Part shown: positions 17,463-25,908 of the stretch, piece after piece
How the letters are laid out: every line of letters begins with the position of its first letter
How positions within the stretch are numbered: the stretch's first letter is position 1
Assembly: GCA_037439785.1 (NCBI GenBank)
Contig: JBBIVJ010000021.1
Coordinates: 1 to 64,000 of the forward strand
Direction of reading: 5' to 3'
DNA from: DSVZ01 sp037439785
GTDB lineage: Bacteria > Verrucomicrobiota > Verrucomicrobiia > Limisphaerales > J093
DNA: 64,000 bases
Notes under the pieces: generated by a model
What the model was told of the DNA's origin: nothing
Seen by the model: only the letters and a program-made list of their open reading frames with translations
Databases searched by the model: none
Translations under genes and position numbers: made by a program

Positions 17463-17774
17463 TCAGTGGGTGACGGCGGTTGCGCGAGCGGGGGCGGTCG
17501 CCGGGGCGGCGGTCGGTTCTTTCCGGACTGGTTCATCGGCCCAGCGCTCCATGGCGTCGGGCCAGGCGTAGTGGCTGGCGAAGGCCCACAGCAGGCCGGC
17601 TGCCACCGAGAAGACCGCGTGGTAGAACAGGCCCAAGGGCAGGAAGCCCAGCACCAGTCGTCGGTCGCCCCACGCCCAGAAATCATGGTGGAGCACAAAC
17701 AACAGCCCAAACAGGGCGATCACCACCCGCCGGGAGGCCGGCGTGGTGCGCGAAGGAGGCGGGGGGAACGTCAT
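17463..17774 (-). CDS. DUF3311 small membrane protein
   Basis: A 103-aa protein with two transmembrane helices (about 18-35 and 42-66) and the family pattern FGLLFVLHHDFWAW and LVLGFLPLGLFYHAVFSVA. DUF3311 proteins typically precede an SSS symporter, probably as an accessory subunit. The C-terminal tail is Ala/Pro/Thr-rich. It starts 21 nt after the stop of the second PQQ propeller gene and ends 7 nt before the symporter. Confidence 0.85.
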   Translation of the reverse strand: MTFPPPPSRTTPASRRVVIALFGLLFVLHHDFWAWGDRRLVLGFLPLGLFYHAVFSVAAGLLWAFASHYAWPDAMERWADEPVRKEPTAAPATAPARATAVTH

Positions 17775-17795
17775 CGGAGGCGGGAGGGGTTCAGA

Positions 17796-19469
17796 TCAAC
17801 GGCTGGTCGGAAGGGCGGTCGTGGAGGGCCGATCCCCCGGCGGCGCTGCGGCGGCGGAATCGTGGAAGGCGTAAAGGTGGGTGTTGCTGCCCACGTAGAT
17901 CACGCCGTTGGCCACCACCGGGGTCGAGTAGATGGGGGCCCCGAGGTTGCATTCGCTGAGGAGCTTTTTCTCCTTCGCCGCGGCCAGGACCACGAAGTCG
18001 CCGTCCTCGTCCCCCACGTACACCTTGCCGTCCGCCACCAGGGTGCTGCCCCACATGTGGGCCTTCATGTCATGGGTCCAGTAGAGCTGGCCGGTCTCGG
18101 CGTCGAGGCAGTGGATGAAGCCGGAGAAGTCGCCCACAAAGAGCAGGCCGCTGGTGGGGTCAATCGAGACGGTGGAGATGCTGCGGTGGATGCCGCGATA
18201 GTCCCAGAGCAACGCCTTGCCGGTGACGTCGCCGGTCCGGGTGGCGTCCACGCACACCAGCCGGCCGACGCCCTCGCCATGCTCGGGGTCCTGGCCGATG
18301 GCGATGTACACGCGGTTTTTGTAGAAGACGGGGGTGGCGTTGATTTCGCTGGGGCCGTCGGCGTCCGGGTAGCGGATGGGCTTGCCGTCTTTGACCTTGT
18401 ACTCGGGCGGGTTGCAGTCGAACCACCAGACCTTTTTGAGATAGTTCAGCTCGGGGTCCTCCTCGTGGTTGAGCGGCGGACCGGGCAGGACGGGGACGAT
18501 GGGCTGGCCGTTGCCCCTGGCCGGTTCGGCACTGAAGGCGTAGAGCACGCCGTCGCCCCCGCCGAAGAACACCTGCCAGCGGCCGTTGACTTCGGCTGCC
18601 GAGCCGGAGCCCCACTGGCCGTGGAAGATGCGCGGGCCGATGCCGGCGTTGTCCTCGCCGGCCAATTCGCCGGTCTTTTTGTTTACGGCGATGAAGCTGG
18701 GCGCCAGCGGCGAGGGGATGTTCACGTGGGTCCAGTCCTGGCCGTTGGAGGTGCAGACATAAACGAGGTCGCCGACCACCAGCGGGGAGCTGTTCGAGGC
18801 GTTGTGGGGGAAGACGCCCAGTTCGTTCATCATGTCGTACACCCAGATGATGTCGGCGTCGTGCGGCCCCAGTTTGGCGGGCGGCCGGCCGGTGTCCTTG
18901 ACGAGGTAGTTGGCCTCGTCGGTGAAGGGGCCGTCGTTGCCGTTGGCCAGGCCCTCGGTGTCCAGGCACATGACCTCGCAGCGGCTGGTGACCACGTAGA
19001 GGCGGTTGCCCTCGATGGTGGGGGAGGAGAGCAGGCCGAGGTTTTCCCAGTCGTTGACCTTGCCGGATTTGAGCTTGGGCACGACCAGATGCCAGAGGAA
19101 GTTGCCGGTCTTTTCGTCGAAGCACATCAGGATGCTGCGGTCGCCCTGGTGCTGGGGATCGCGGGGGAAGTCATTGTTGGTGCCCACAAAGACCTTGCCG
19201 CCGGCGACGCTGGTGTTGCCGTAGCTCTGGGTGCCGAGCTTGGCGACCCACTTGACGTTTTTGGTGGTTGCCAGGTCCACCTCCTCGGTGCCGGGCTTGA
19301 ACTGCCCGGGCTCGAAGCGGTCGGGCAGGTTCCGGGCCGGCGAGTACATGTTGCGGTGGATGGTTCGGCCCCACATCGGCCAATCCTCCGCCCGCAGGCC
19401 GGTGTGGGCCGGGCCGACGAGCAGGGCCAGGGTGAGAAGGGGGCGCAGCGTCATCTTGGAATTCTTCAT
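17796..19469 (-). CDS. Secreted PQQ-like beta-propeller protein (second of two)
   Basis: A 557-aa protein with a signal peptide (cleavage near LRAEDWPMWG). At least six PQQ/WD-like blades are visible, each with a pattern like GLLFVGDFSGFIHCLDAETG then QLYWTHDMKAH. It opens with DWPMWGRTIHRNMYSPA, as in quinoprotein-alcohol-dehydrogenase-like repeats. The disulfide and Asp residues of a PQQ methanol-dehydrogenase active site were not recognised, so it may be a scaffold or binding propeller. A GAAAGG upstream of the ATG at 19469 serves as Shine-Dalgarno. It starts 27 nt after the stop of the first propeller gene, which implies an operon. Confidence 0.85.
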   Translation of the reverse strand: MKNSKMTLRPLLTLALLVGPAHTGLRAEDWPMWGRTIHRNMYSPARNLPDRFEPGQFKPGTEEVDLATTKNVKWVAKLGTQSYGNTSVAGGKVFVGTNNDFPRDPQHQGDRSILMCFDEKTGNFLWHLVVPKLKSGKVNDWENLGLLSSPTIEGNRLYVVTSRCEVMCLDTEGLANGNDGPFTDEANYLVKDTGRPPAKLGPHDADIIWVYDMMNELGVFPHNASNSSPLVVGDLVYVCTSNGQDWTHVNIPSPLAPSFIAVNKKTGELAGEDNAGIGPRIFHGQWGSGSAAEVNGRWQVFFGGGDGVLYAFSAEPARGNGQPIVPVLPGPPLNHEEDPELNYLKKVWWFDCNPPEYKVKDGKPIRYPDADGPSEINATPVFYKNRVYIAIGQDPEHGEGVGRLVCVDATRTGDVTGKALLWDYRGIHRSISTVSIDPTSGLLFVGDFSGFIHCLDAETGQLYWTHDMKAHMWGSTLVADGKVYVGDEDGDFVVLAAAKEKKLLSECNLGAPIYSTPVVANGVIYVGSNTHLYAFHDSAAAAPPGDRPSTTALPTSR

Positions 19470-19496
19470 CTTGAACCTTTCGTTGGATTGGGCCGG

Positions 19497-21893
19497 TTAG
19501 TTGTTCGGCGTCACCACCACGTTGTCCAGGTACACCCGCATGTCCTGCGGGGCGAAGGCAAACAGGCCCGGGCTGCCGGACTTGTGCGCGGTGCGGTGGG
19601 GTACCTCGATTGTCCAGGTGTCCGGTTCGGGGTCACCGGTCTTCCAGGCCCTGGCGCGGACGGTGCCCGAACCGTCGGGCTGGAGGTCCACGCGGGCCTT
19701 GAGGGTATACCAGGTGTTGGGCGACCAGCGGAAGGGCACGGCCACCTTGAGGCGTTCCTGGTTCGAGTTGACCTCCAGTTCCTGGGAGTTGCCTTTGAGG
19801 ATGATGGCATAGCGCTGGTTGACCACGCCCACCTCGGACATCTTGCGGCGGGTGCCCTCGCTGCGCACGTCCGCCTGGATGGTGTAGCTGCTCATGTCCG
19901 GCCGGCCGATGAACGCCGTGCCGCGCTGGAAGAATTTGTTGTCAATCGTCTTGGTCAGCGCCCGGGTGCCGTCCACCTCGCGGACCTCGAAGCGGAACCG
20001 CGCGCCGATCCACGCCAGCGGGGGGTAGGCGAACTTCGTGGGCGGCTCGACCGTGTTGGTGGTGGTCTGGGTCAGCTCGAAGCTCTCGAAGTCTTCGCGC
20101 AGGGGCAGCGGGGGCAACACCCGGCCGCGAATGTAGCCCTTGAGGCCGTCCAGCGTGGCTTCCCAGGCGCCGGCGGACATCTTCGCCCCGGCGGGAATCT
20201 CCAGCTCGCCCCGCTCGTTGAAGCGGCCCTCCATCGTGGCCCTCACCAGCGCGGTGGGCGGGACGTAGGGCGCCCATCGCAGCTTGGAGAGGTCCCGGAC
20301 CTCTTCGACCAGGAGGCCGTGCGCATCCAGCTTGCGGGCGCGGAAGCGGGCCTTTTCGCCGGGCTTGAGCACGACCTCGGCAGGGATGATTTGGAGTAGC
20401 GCGGCCGGACCGGGGGCGGGCCAGGCGGGTTGGGCAAGGGGCTTGGGGCGACCCGGGTTATCGCCCCGCCGGCCGAAGCAGTACAGCTTGCGGGTGGTCT
20501 GCTGGTAAATCTTGCCGTTCCACGCGGTGGGCGTGCCAAAGCAACGGCCGTCCAGGTCAATGTGGCTGAGGATTTCTGCCGAGTCGCCGCGGTCGGCGAT
20601 GATGTAGAAGCCGCCTTTGCGGCCGGCCTCCTCGCTGCTGCCCTCGGTCTTGACGGCGGGGTCGTCCAGGATGGGCACGTAGAGGCGGCCGTCGGCGTAC
20701 AGCGGGCAGGAATTGCGCTGCTCGATGCCGAGGGTGACGCTCCAGAATTGTTTGCCCGTGTTGACGTCCACCGCAATGAGGTCGCCCTTTTCCTTGACCA
20801 CGTAGATGCGGTCGCCGACCAGGATGGGCGAGCTGGTCGAGGTCGAGGCGTCCAGGGTCCAGAGCTCGACCATGGCGCGCTCGATTTCGACCGGCTGGTT
20901 CGAGCCGGCCGGCGGTTCGACCTCGGGGATTTTGAACGCCACCATCTCCCCCGGCTCGTAGGGGGTGCCGAAGATGACCACCACCTTGTCGTTGTGGTGG
21001 ACCAGCACGGTGGCGTTGATGCCGGCCTTGGCCAGTGGCACCCGCCAGAGCGGGTCGCCGGTACGGGCGTTGAGGCAGACCACCGAGCCGTCGCCGCAGG
21101 CGGCGAGGAGCACGCGCTTGCCGCGCAGCCAGGTCAGGTAGGGGTGGGAGAAGGAATTGTCCATCGGCCGGCCGCCCGGGGAGCTGGCCCAGACCAGTTC
21201 GCCGGTGAGCTTGTCAAAGGCGTAGAAGCGGTCGCTGCCCGCGCCCTGCGCGCCCCAGTTGCTGGTGATGCCCCGGGTGATCACCAGGTCGCGGTCCACC
21301 ACCGGCGAGGCGGTGCGGCTGTTGGGGAAGGTCAGCCGGCCAAACTCCTCCATCAACGCGCGGCTCCAGAGTGGCTGGCCGTCCGCGGTGAACCCCGCCA
21401 GAATGCCCTGGGTGCCCTGCATGTACACGTGGCCCGTCTCGGGGTCCACGGCGGGCGAGGCGGTGGCGTAGCGCAGGTAAATGGTGTCGCTGAGGTAGTC
21501 GTTGAAGGTCCGCTTCCAGAGCAGCTCGCCGGTCTCGGCGTTGAAGCAGGCCAGGCCTTCCTGGAGGTCGGGGCCGTCATCCTTGTAGCCCAGGATGTAC
21601 AGCCGGCCGTCGGCCACCACCGCCGTGGATTGCCCGGGCCAGTCCGCCGTCCACAGCGCCTCCTCCTTCGAGCCGATCCGCGCCGGCAGGCCGGTTTCGC
21701 GGGAGACGCCGCACTGTTCCGGCCCGCGCCAGGCCAGCCAGCCGTCCACGGCGGCCCGCGCCGTCCCCCCCGCCGCCAGGCCCAGCGCCAGCCCGGCGGC
21801 GAGCCCGCGGAGGCGCGCGCGGACCGGTTGAGGTCCGGCGGAGGAAGCTGCCGCGCCCCGACGCCGGCGCGGCCGTGCAAAAATTGCCATCAT
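19497..21893 (-). CDS. Secreted PQQ-like beta-propeller with C-terminal concanavalin-like domain
   Basis: A 798-aa protein with an Arg-rich N-terminus and signal peptide (LAAGLALGLAAGGTARAA, about residue 48). PQQ-like blades cover about 60-480: DGWLAWRGPEQCGVSRETG, CFNAETGELLWKRTFN, ACGDGSVVCLNARTGDPLW, AVDVNTGKQFWSVTL. A linker with GEKARFRARKLDAHG follows, then a 3-keto-disaccharide-hydrolase or LamG-like jelly roll (about 600-798) ending APQDMRVYLDNVVVTPNN. First gene of the operon. The start is one of two adjacent ATGs (21893/21890), about 41 nt downstream of a TACAAT hexamer that overlaps the palindrome at 21936. Confidence 0.85.
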   Translation of the reverse strand: MMAIFARPRRRRGAAASSAGPQPVRARLRGLAAGLALGLAAGGTARAAVDGWLAWRGPEQCGVSRETGLPARIGSKEEALWTADWPGQSTAVVADGRLYILGYKDDGPDLQEGLACFNAETGELLWKRTFNDYLSDTIYLRYATASPAVDPETGHVYMQGTQGILAGFTADGQPLWSRALMEEFGRLTFPNSRTASPVVDRDLVITRGITSNWGAQGAGSDRFYAFDKLTGELVWASSPGGRPMDNSFSHPYLTWLRGKRVLLAACGDGSVVCLNARTGDPLWRVPLAKAGINATVLVHHNDKVVVIFGTPYEPGEMVAFKIPEVEPPAGSNQPVEIERAMVELWTLDASTSTSSPILVGDRIYVVKEKGDLIAVDVNTGKQFWSVTLGIEQRNSCPLYADGRLYVPILDDPAVKTEGSSEEAGRKGGFYIIADRGDSAEILSHIDLDGRCFGTPTAWNGKIYQQTTRKLYCFGRRGDNPGRPKPLAQPAWPAPGPAALLQIIPAEVVLKPGEKARFRARKLDAHGLLVEEVRDLSKLRWAPYVPPTALVRATMEGRFNERGELEIPAGAKMSAGAWEATLDGLKGYIRGRVLPPLPLREDFESFELTQTTTNTVEPPTKFAYPPLAWIGARFRFEVREVDGTRALTKTIDNKFFQRGTAFIGRPDMSSYTIQADVRSEGTRRKMSEVGVVNQRYAIILKGNSQELEVNSNQERLKVAVPFRWSPNTWYTLKARVDLQPDGSGTVRARAWKTGDPEPDTWTIEVPHRTAHKSGSPGLFAFAPQDMRVYLDNVVVTPNN

Positions 21894-21935
21894 GGGGGGC
21901 AAGTATTGGCCAGATTTGGAACTTGGCAAATGAAA

Positions 21936-21953
21936 TTGTACCTACACGTACAA
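21936..21953. promoter_or_regulatory. Perfect palindrome between marR and the PQQ operon, likely operator
   Basis: TTGTAC (21936-21941), six bases CTACAC, then GTACAA (21948-21953): perfect 6-bp arms. On the minus strand the hexamer TACAAT (complement of 21935-21940) could be the -10 of the PQQ operon. MarR dimers commonly bind such palindromes and control divergent genes. It is the only AT-rich patch in the area. Confidence 0.65.
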
Positions 21954-21988
21954 ATTTCCCGGCTTGCGCCCCGCCGCCACCCGATACA

Positions 21989-22708
21989 ATGGAGGTCGTG
22001 ACTCCACCGTCACCAACCCAGGGCCAACCCCTCCCCGCACCGGGCCCGCTGCCGGGCGGGGCCGGGGTGCCCCCTGCCCCGCGTCGCCTGCCGCCGCTGT
22101 TGCGCCGGGCGTGGTTCAGCTTGAACCAGGCCTTCCGCCGCCGCATCGCGCACCTGCGGTTGACGCCGGACCAGTTCACCGCACTGCGATGGCTGGACGA
22201 GGCGGGGTCGGAGGGTCTGCGCCAGCGGGAGCTCATCGCCCAGATGGCCAGCGACCCCAACACCATCGCCTCGCTGCTGCGCCGCATGGAGCGCGCCGGC
22301 TGGGTGGGCCGGAGGCCCGAGCCGGGCGATCGCCGCGCCCTGCGGGTCAGGCTCAGCGCGGCCGGGCGCCGGCAATACCAGCGGGCACGGGTCATGGCCC
22401 TGGCCTTGCAGGCCGAAGTGTTGGCGGTGTTGCCCGCGCCGGAGCGGGAGCCGTTTCTCGAACGGCTCGAACGGGTGGCGGAGGCGTGCCGGGGGGCCGC
22501 GGAGGAAGGAGGGCGAGCCGCGGAGGGTGAGCCCGCGGCCGATCGCAAGCCACTGCTTGCAGAAAGGTCCCCGGCGGCGGGGCAAAGTCCCGACGTCACT
22601 CGCCGGCTTGGTCCAGCGCGCGCAGGGCCTCGAGGGCTTCCGGATGCCGGGGGGCCAGTTCGAGCATCTGCTGGAACTCGCGGCGGGCGGAGGCGGGCTG
22701 GTCGCTGA
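21989..22708 (+). CDS. MarR-family transcriptional regulator
   Basis: A winged-helix regulator, 239 aa as read. The conserved part is within about residues 35-165: LTPDQFTALRWLDEAG, LRQRELIAQMASDPNTIASL, LLRRMERAGWVGRRPEPGD then RRALRVRLSAAGR. It is divergent from the PQQ-DUF3311-SSS-ligase operon with a palindrome between, so it probably represses that operon in response to its substrate. A GTG at 21998, 7 nt after TACAAT, is an alternative leaderless start. The last 75 or so residues are antisense to the convergent TPR gene, have no family similarity and may be simple read-through. Confidence 0.88.
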   Translation: MEVVTPPSPTQGQPLPAPGPLPGGAGVPPAPRRLPPLLRRAWFSLNQAFRRRIAHLRLTPDQFTALRWLDEAGSEGLRQRELIAQMASDPNTIASLLRRMERAGWVGRRPEPGDRRALRVRLSAAGRRQYQRARVMALALQAEVLAVLPAPEREPFLERLERVAEACRGAAEEGGRAAEGEPAADRKPLLAERSPAAGQSPDVTRRLGPARAGPRGLPDAGGPVRASAGTRGGRRRAGR

Positions 22709-24239
22709 GGGCGAACCAGAGGCCGCGTTGGAAGTGCAGTTCGGCGGCCAGGGCGGGCGGGGGAGACTCGCCGGCGTGGCGCGCGGCGCGACTGAGATAA
22801 ACCTGGGCCAGGACGCGGCCGGTTTCGGTGCGGTGGGTGCGCAGGAAGGCCGCGGCGAGGGTGAGATTGGCCAGGGCATTGTCCCCGAAGCGCTGTTGGG
22901 CGGCGACGGCGGTTTCCAACATGGTCTCGAGCTGCCCCTGCTGTTCGAGGGCGCGGGCCAGGAGCAGGCGGTGGCGGGGCGAGTCGTGCTGTGCCAGGCG
23001 CTGTCGGCACGCCGCCAGCCGCTCGGCTGCTTCGCGCAGCTCTTGGAGCGCAAAGGTCAGGACCTCCCACGCCAGGTCGTTGGCGGGGTCGAGGACCACG
23101 GCGCGGCGCAGGGCGGAGAGGCCGCCGGTGCGGTTGCCGACCAGGAAAAACTGCAGCAGACCGGCCAGGCCGAGGGCGAGCGCGGCCCGACGGGGGCGGG
23201 GGTCTTCGGCCAGAAGGTCCAGCCGGTGGAGGGCTTCGCGCAGCACGGTCCGGGAGGCGTCCGGCCATTCACGCCAGAGTTCCGGGCGCAGGCACTCGGC
23301 GGGGGAAGGTTGCCCGGCGAGGAGGCCGACCCCGAGGGCTTCTGCCAGGGCCAGGCGTCCCCAGGCCGCGGCGTCTTCGGGCTCCTGTTCCGCGGCCCGG
23401 TGCAGGTCCGCGCGTGGGTCAGGATGGAAAAGGGCCAGCAAGAACCGCCGGTCGCCGGGCCGGGCGCTCTCGAGTGTGCCGAGCCGCGCCTCCAACCAGC
23501 GGCGGTTGGCGGCCAGCAGGGCGCGGCTCTGGTAAAATTCGGCCGGCGCGGCCTGGGGCGGCTGGGCGGCGGCGAGGAGCGTTTCGGCCTCGGTTTGCCA
23601 GCGCCGGGCGCGGTCGGCCTGGTCGGGGCCGGGCGGGGCGTCGGGCCCGGCCGCGGCAGGCAGGGCCAGCAGGTCGGGGGCCAGGGGGTCGGCCCCGGCG
23701 ACGACGGTCATCACGGCGCGGCCGGAAAGCAGGCGGGCCAGGGGGAGAGTGGGGCGCCAGGGCTCGGGGGCCAGGTCGCGGGCCCGGCGCAAGGCCCGTT
23801 CCGCCTCGGCGATTTGGCCCAGGTCGCGGAGGGCCCCGGCGTAGTCGAGCCAGCGGTCGGGGTCCGCGGCGTCCTCGATGCCCTGCTGGTGGAAGGCCTC
23901 GACGGCGCGGGTCAGGGCCTGACGGGCGGTCCGGGGTTGGAGGCGGAGCTGGCAGTAGACGCCCCAGCGGAGGAGGAGGCGCGGGTCCTGCGGATGCTCG
24001 GCCACCTGGCGCGCCAGTTCCTCGGGGTCGAGGTCAGGGGGAACGACCGGCGGCTTGAGCCGGGGGCCCAGGAAGGGGTGGTACTGGAGGCCGACCTCCA
24101 ACCGGGCTTCCGGCAGGCGGAGTAATTGTTCCAGGCGCCGGCGGGCATTGACGGGGACGGCAGCAGAGGCGGGCCGGCACGGGCAGGCCACCCAGGCCAG
24201 GCCGGTGAGCAGTCCCCGCAGCAGGGCGCGCCGTTTCAT
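22596..24239 (-). CDS. Secreted TPR-repeat protein
   Basis: A 547-aa protein with a signal peptide (MKRRALLRGLLTGLAWVACP, cleavage near RPASA). It is Ala/Leu/Arg-rich and helical, with several tetratricopeptide-like pairs, for example WLDYAGALRDLGQIAEAERA, ALRRAVVLDPANDLAWEVLT and EFQQMLELAPRHPEALEALR. TPRs mediate protein contacts; no catalytic domain is seen. It is divergent from ctpA with 150 nt between. The 3' end overlaps the marR reading frame by 113 bp. An upstream ATG at 24251 would add four residues. Confidence 0.8.
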   Translation of the reverse strand: MKRRALLRGLLTGLAWVACPCRPASAAVPVNARRRLEQLLRLPEARLEVGLQYHPFLGPRLKPPVVPPDLDPEELARQVAEHPQDPRLLLRWGVYCQLRLQPRTARQALTRAVEAFHQQGIEDAADPDRWLDYAGALRDLGQIAEAERALRRARDLAPEPWRPTLPLARLLSGRAVMTVVAGADPLAPDLLALPAAAGPDAPPGPDQADRARRWQTEAETLLAAAQPPQAAPAEFYQSRALLAANRRWLEARLGTLESARPGDRRFLLALFHPDPRADLHRAAEQEPEDAAAWGRLALAEALGVGLLAGQPSPAECLRPELWREWPDASRTVLREALHRLDLLAEDPRPRRAALALGLAGLLQFFLVGNRTGGLSALRRAVVLDPANDLAWEVLTFALQELREAAERLAACRQRLAQHDSPRHRLLLARALEQQGQLETMLETAVAAQQRFGDNALANLTLAAAFLRTHRTETGRVLAQVYLSRAARHAGESPPPALAAELHFQRGLWFALSDQPASARREFQQMLELAPRHPEALEALRALDQAGE

Positions 24240-24389
24240 GGCCGCCAACATAGCGGCACGCGGGCCGCGGCGCGACGCCGGAGGTGGGGAGGCGGCGCAC
24301 GTGGTGGCGGCAGGGGGGCGGTGGCCGGCCCCTTGCTTCCGCTTTCGCGGGCTACTACGCTGGGCAGACCCGCTGCGGCGGGGGGCGTT

Positions 24390-25718
24390 ATGAAACGACG
24401 ATTGCTGTTTTCCGGGCTGGTCCTGGCCCTGGGCGTCAACCTGTTTTTCGGCGCGCAGGTGTATGTGCGTTCGGCCGAGGCGGCGGGCAAGAACGACCTC
24501 TACCGGAACCTGCGCCTGTTCTCGCTGGTGCTGGAGCGGGTGCGGCAGGATTACGTGGACGGGGAAAAGCTGACCTATCAGGACCTGGTGTACAGCGCCC
24601 TCAAGGGCCTGCTCAACTCGCTGGATCCGCACAGCGAATTTCTCGAACCCAGCCGCTACGGGGATTTCAAGGACGACACCGAAGGGGCCTACGGCGGCGT
24701 GGGGCTGAGCATCCGGGCCGGCGGCGATTACCTGACCGTGGTCACGGTGTTCGAGGAAGGGCCCGCCTGGCGGGCGGGCATCCGGGCCGGGGACCAGCTC
24801 ATCCGCATCGCCGGCCAGTCCGGCTTGCGCATGAGCGACAGCGAGGCGGTGCGGCTGTTGCGGGGGGCGCCGGGGACCGAGGTCCAGGTCACCGTTCGGC
24901 GTCAGGACAGTGACGAGACCACCGAGCACGTGCTCAAGCGGGAGGTTATCAAGATCGAGACGGTGCGCGACCTGGACGGCCGGCGGCGGTTCCCGCTGGG
25001 GGCCGACCAGATCGGCTATGTGCGGGTGCTGCAGTTTGGCGAGCAGACCACCCCCGAGCTGGAGCAGGCGATCAAGAAACTCCTCGAGGGGGGCATGAAA
25101 GGCCTGGTGCTGGACCTGCGGGACAACCCCGGCGGGCTGCTGGACCAGGCGGTCAAGGTCTGCAGCCTGTTTCTGCCGCCCAGGACGCTGGTCGTCAGCA
25201 CCGAGGGACGCGACCCTGCCGACCGCCGCGAGTACCGCGTGCCCCCCCGTGGCGACCACCACGATTTCCCGATGGTGGTGCTCATCAACGAAGGCAGCGC
25301 CAGCGCCTCCGAGATCGTGGCCGGCTGCCTGCAGGACCTGCAGCGCGCGGTCATCGTGGGCGACAAGTCCTTCGGCAAGGGCTCGGTCCAGAGCGTCATC
25401 GAACTGCAGGACGGCGCCGCCATGCGCGTGACCACCGCCAAGTACTACACCCCCAGCCACAAGGTCATCCACGAACAGGGCATCACGCCGGACATCGAGG
25501 TGAGCCTGACCCGCGAGGAAGAAGAGGCCCTGGCCATCCGCCGCACCCCGGGCTTGATCGAGTCCCCCGAGTACGCCGAGCGCCGCGAGGAGATTCTGGC
25601 CGTGCGGGACGGGCAACTGGTGCGGGCCACCGACCTCCTCAAGGGGGTGATGCTGTACCAGCAACGCAACGGCAAGCTGGCCCGCGCCCTGCGCCAGCCC
25701 ACCTTGCCGCGGCCCTGA
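24390..25718 (+). CDS. ctpA: Carboxy-terminal processing protease, S41 family
   Basis: A 442-aa periplasmic serine protease that cleaves unstructured C-termini of envelope proteins. It has an N-terminal signal or anchor (residues 5-25), a helical region, a PDZ domain (about 95-180; GVGLSIRAGGDYLTVVTVF) and the S41 core with LDLRDNPGGLLDQAV. The catalytic Ser is S305 in GSASASEI and the Lys is K330 in GDKSFGKGSVQ, both present. The length is usual for CtpA. A TACGCT hexamer lies 28 nt upstream. The divergent TPR protein could be functionally linked, since TPR adaptors are known for some S41 proteases (inference). Confidence 0.94.
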   Translation: MKRRLLFSGLVLALGVNLFFGAQVYVRSAEAAGKNDLYRNLRLFSLVLERVRQDYVDGEKLTYQDLVYSALKGLLNSLDPHSEFLEPSRYGDFKDDTEGAYGGVGLSIRAGGDYLTVVTVFEEGPAWRAGIRAGDQLIRIAGQSGLRMSDSEAVRLLRGAPGTEVQVTVRRQDSDETTEHVLKREVIKIETVRDLDGRRRFPLGADQIGYVRVLQFGEQTTPELEQAIKKLLEGGMKGLVLDLRDNPGGLLDQAVKVCSLFLPPRTLVVSTEGRDPADRREYRVPPRGDHHDFPMVVLINEGSASASEIVAGCLQDLQRAVIVGDKSFGKGSVQSVIELQDGAAMRVTTAKYYTPSHKVIHEQGITPDIEVSLTREEEEALAIRRTPGLIESPEYAERREEILAVRDGQLVRATDLLKGVMLYQQRNGKLARALRQPTLPRP

Positions 25719-25746
25719 CCCGCCGGCCCGGACCAGGCGCGGAAGC

Positions 25747-25821
25747 TGGAGCCAGTTGTCGGATTTGAACCGACGACCGTCCGATTACAAATCGGATGCT
25801 CTACCGCTGAGCTAAACTGGC
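25747..25821 (-). tRNA. tRNA-Thr (anticodon UGU)
   Basis: On the minus strand the acceptor GCCAGTT (from 25821) pairs with AACTGGC, followed by discriminator T and an encoded CCA (25747-25749). The anticodon stem TCCGA/TCGGA encloses the loop TTTGTAA, giving anticodon TGT. The D-loop has AGCTCAGCGGTAGAGC and the T-arm GGTTCGAATCC. About 75 nt with CCA; cloverleaf complete. Confidence 0.97.
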
Positions 25822-25908
25822 CCCATGCACCTGGACAGTTAACCGTCAGTGCCCCGCGCAAGGCAAGCCGGCAGGCTCTGCGGCCGGCCGGCGTCCGGCG
25901 CACGCGCC

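Noticed and set aside
17415..20399. Plus-strand reading frame of 994 codons over the PQQ propeller genes
   Set aside because: Its product is a Val/His/Gly-rich antisense translation; the minus strand carries convincing propeller repeats, signal peptides and tight operon spacing.
17796..21893. PQQ-dependent alcohol dehydrogenase pair
   Set aside because: The propeller repeats are present, but I could not find the adjacent-Cys disulfide or the catalytic Asp/Ca2+ site of true quinoprotein dehydrogenases, and no cytochrome c partner gene is near.
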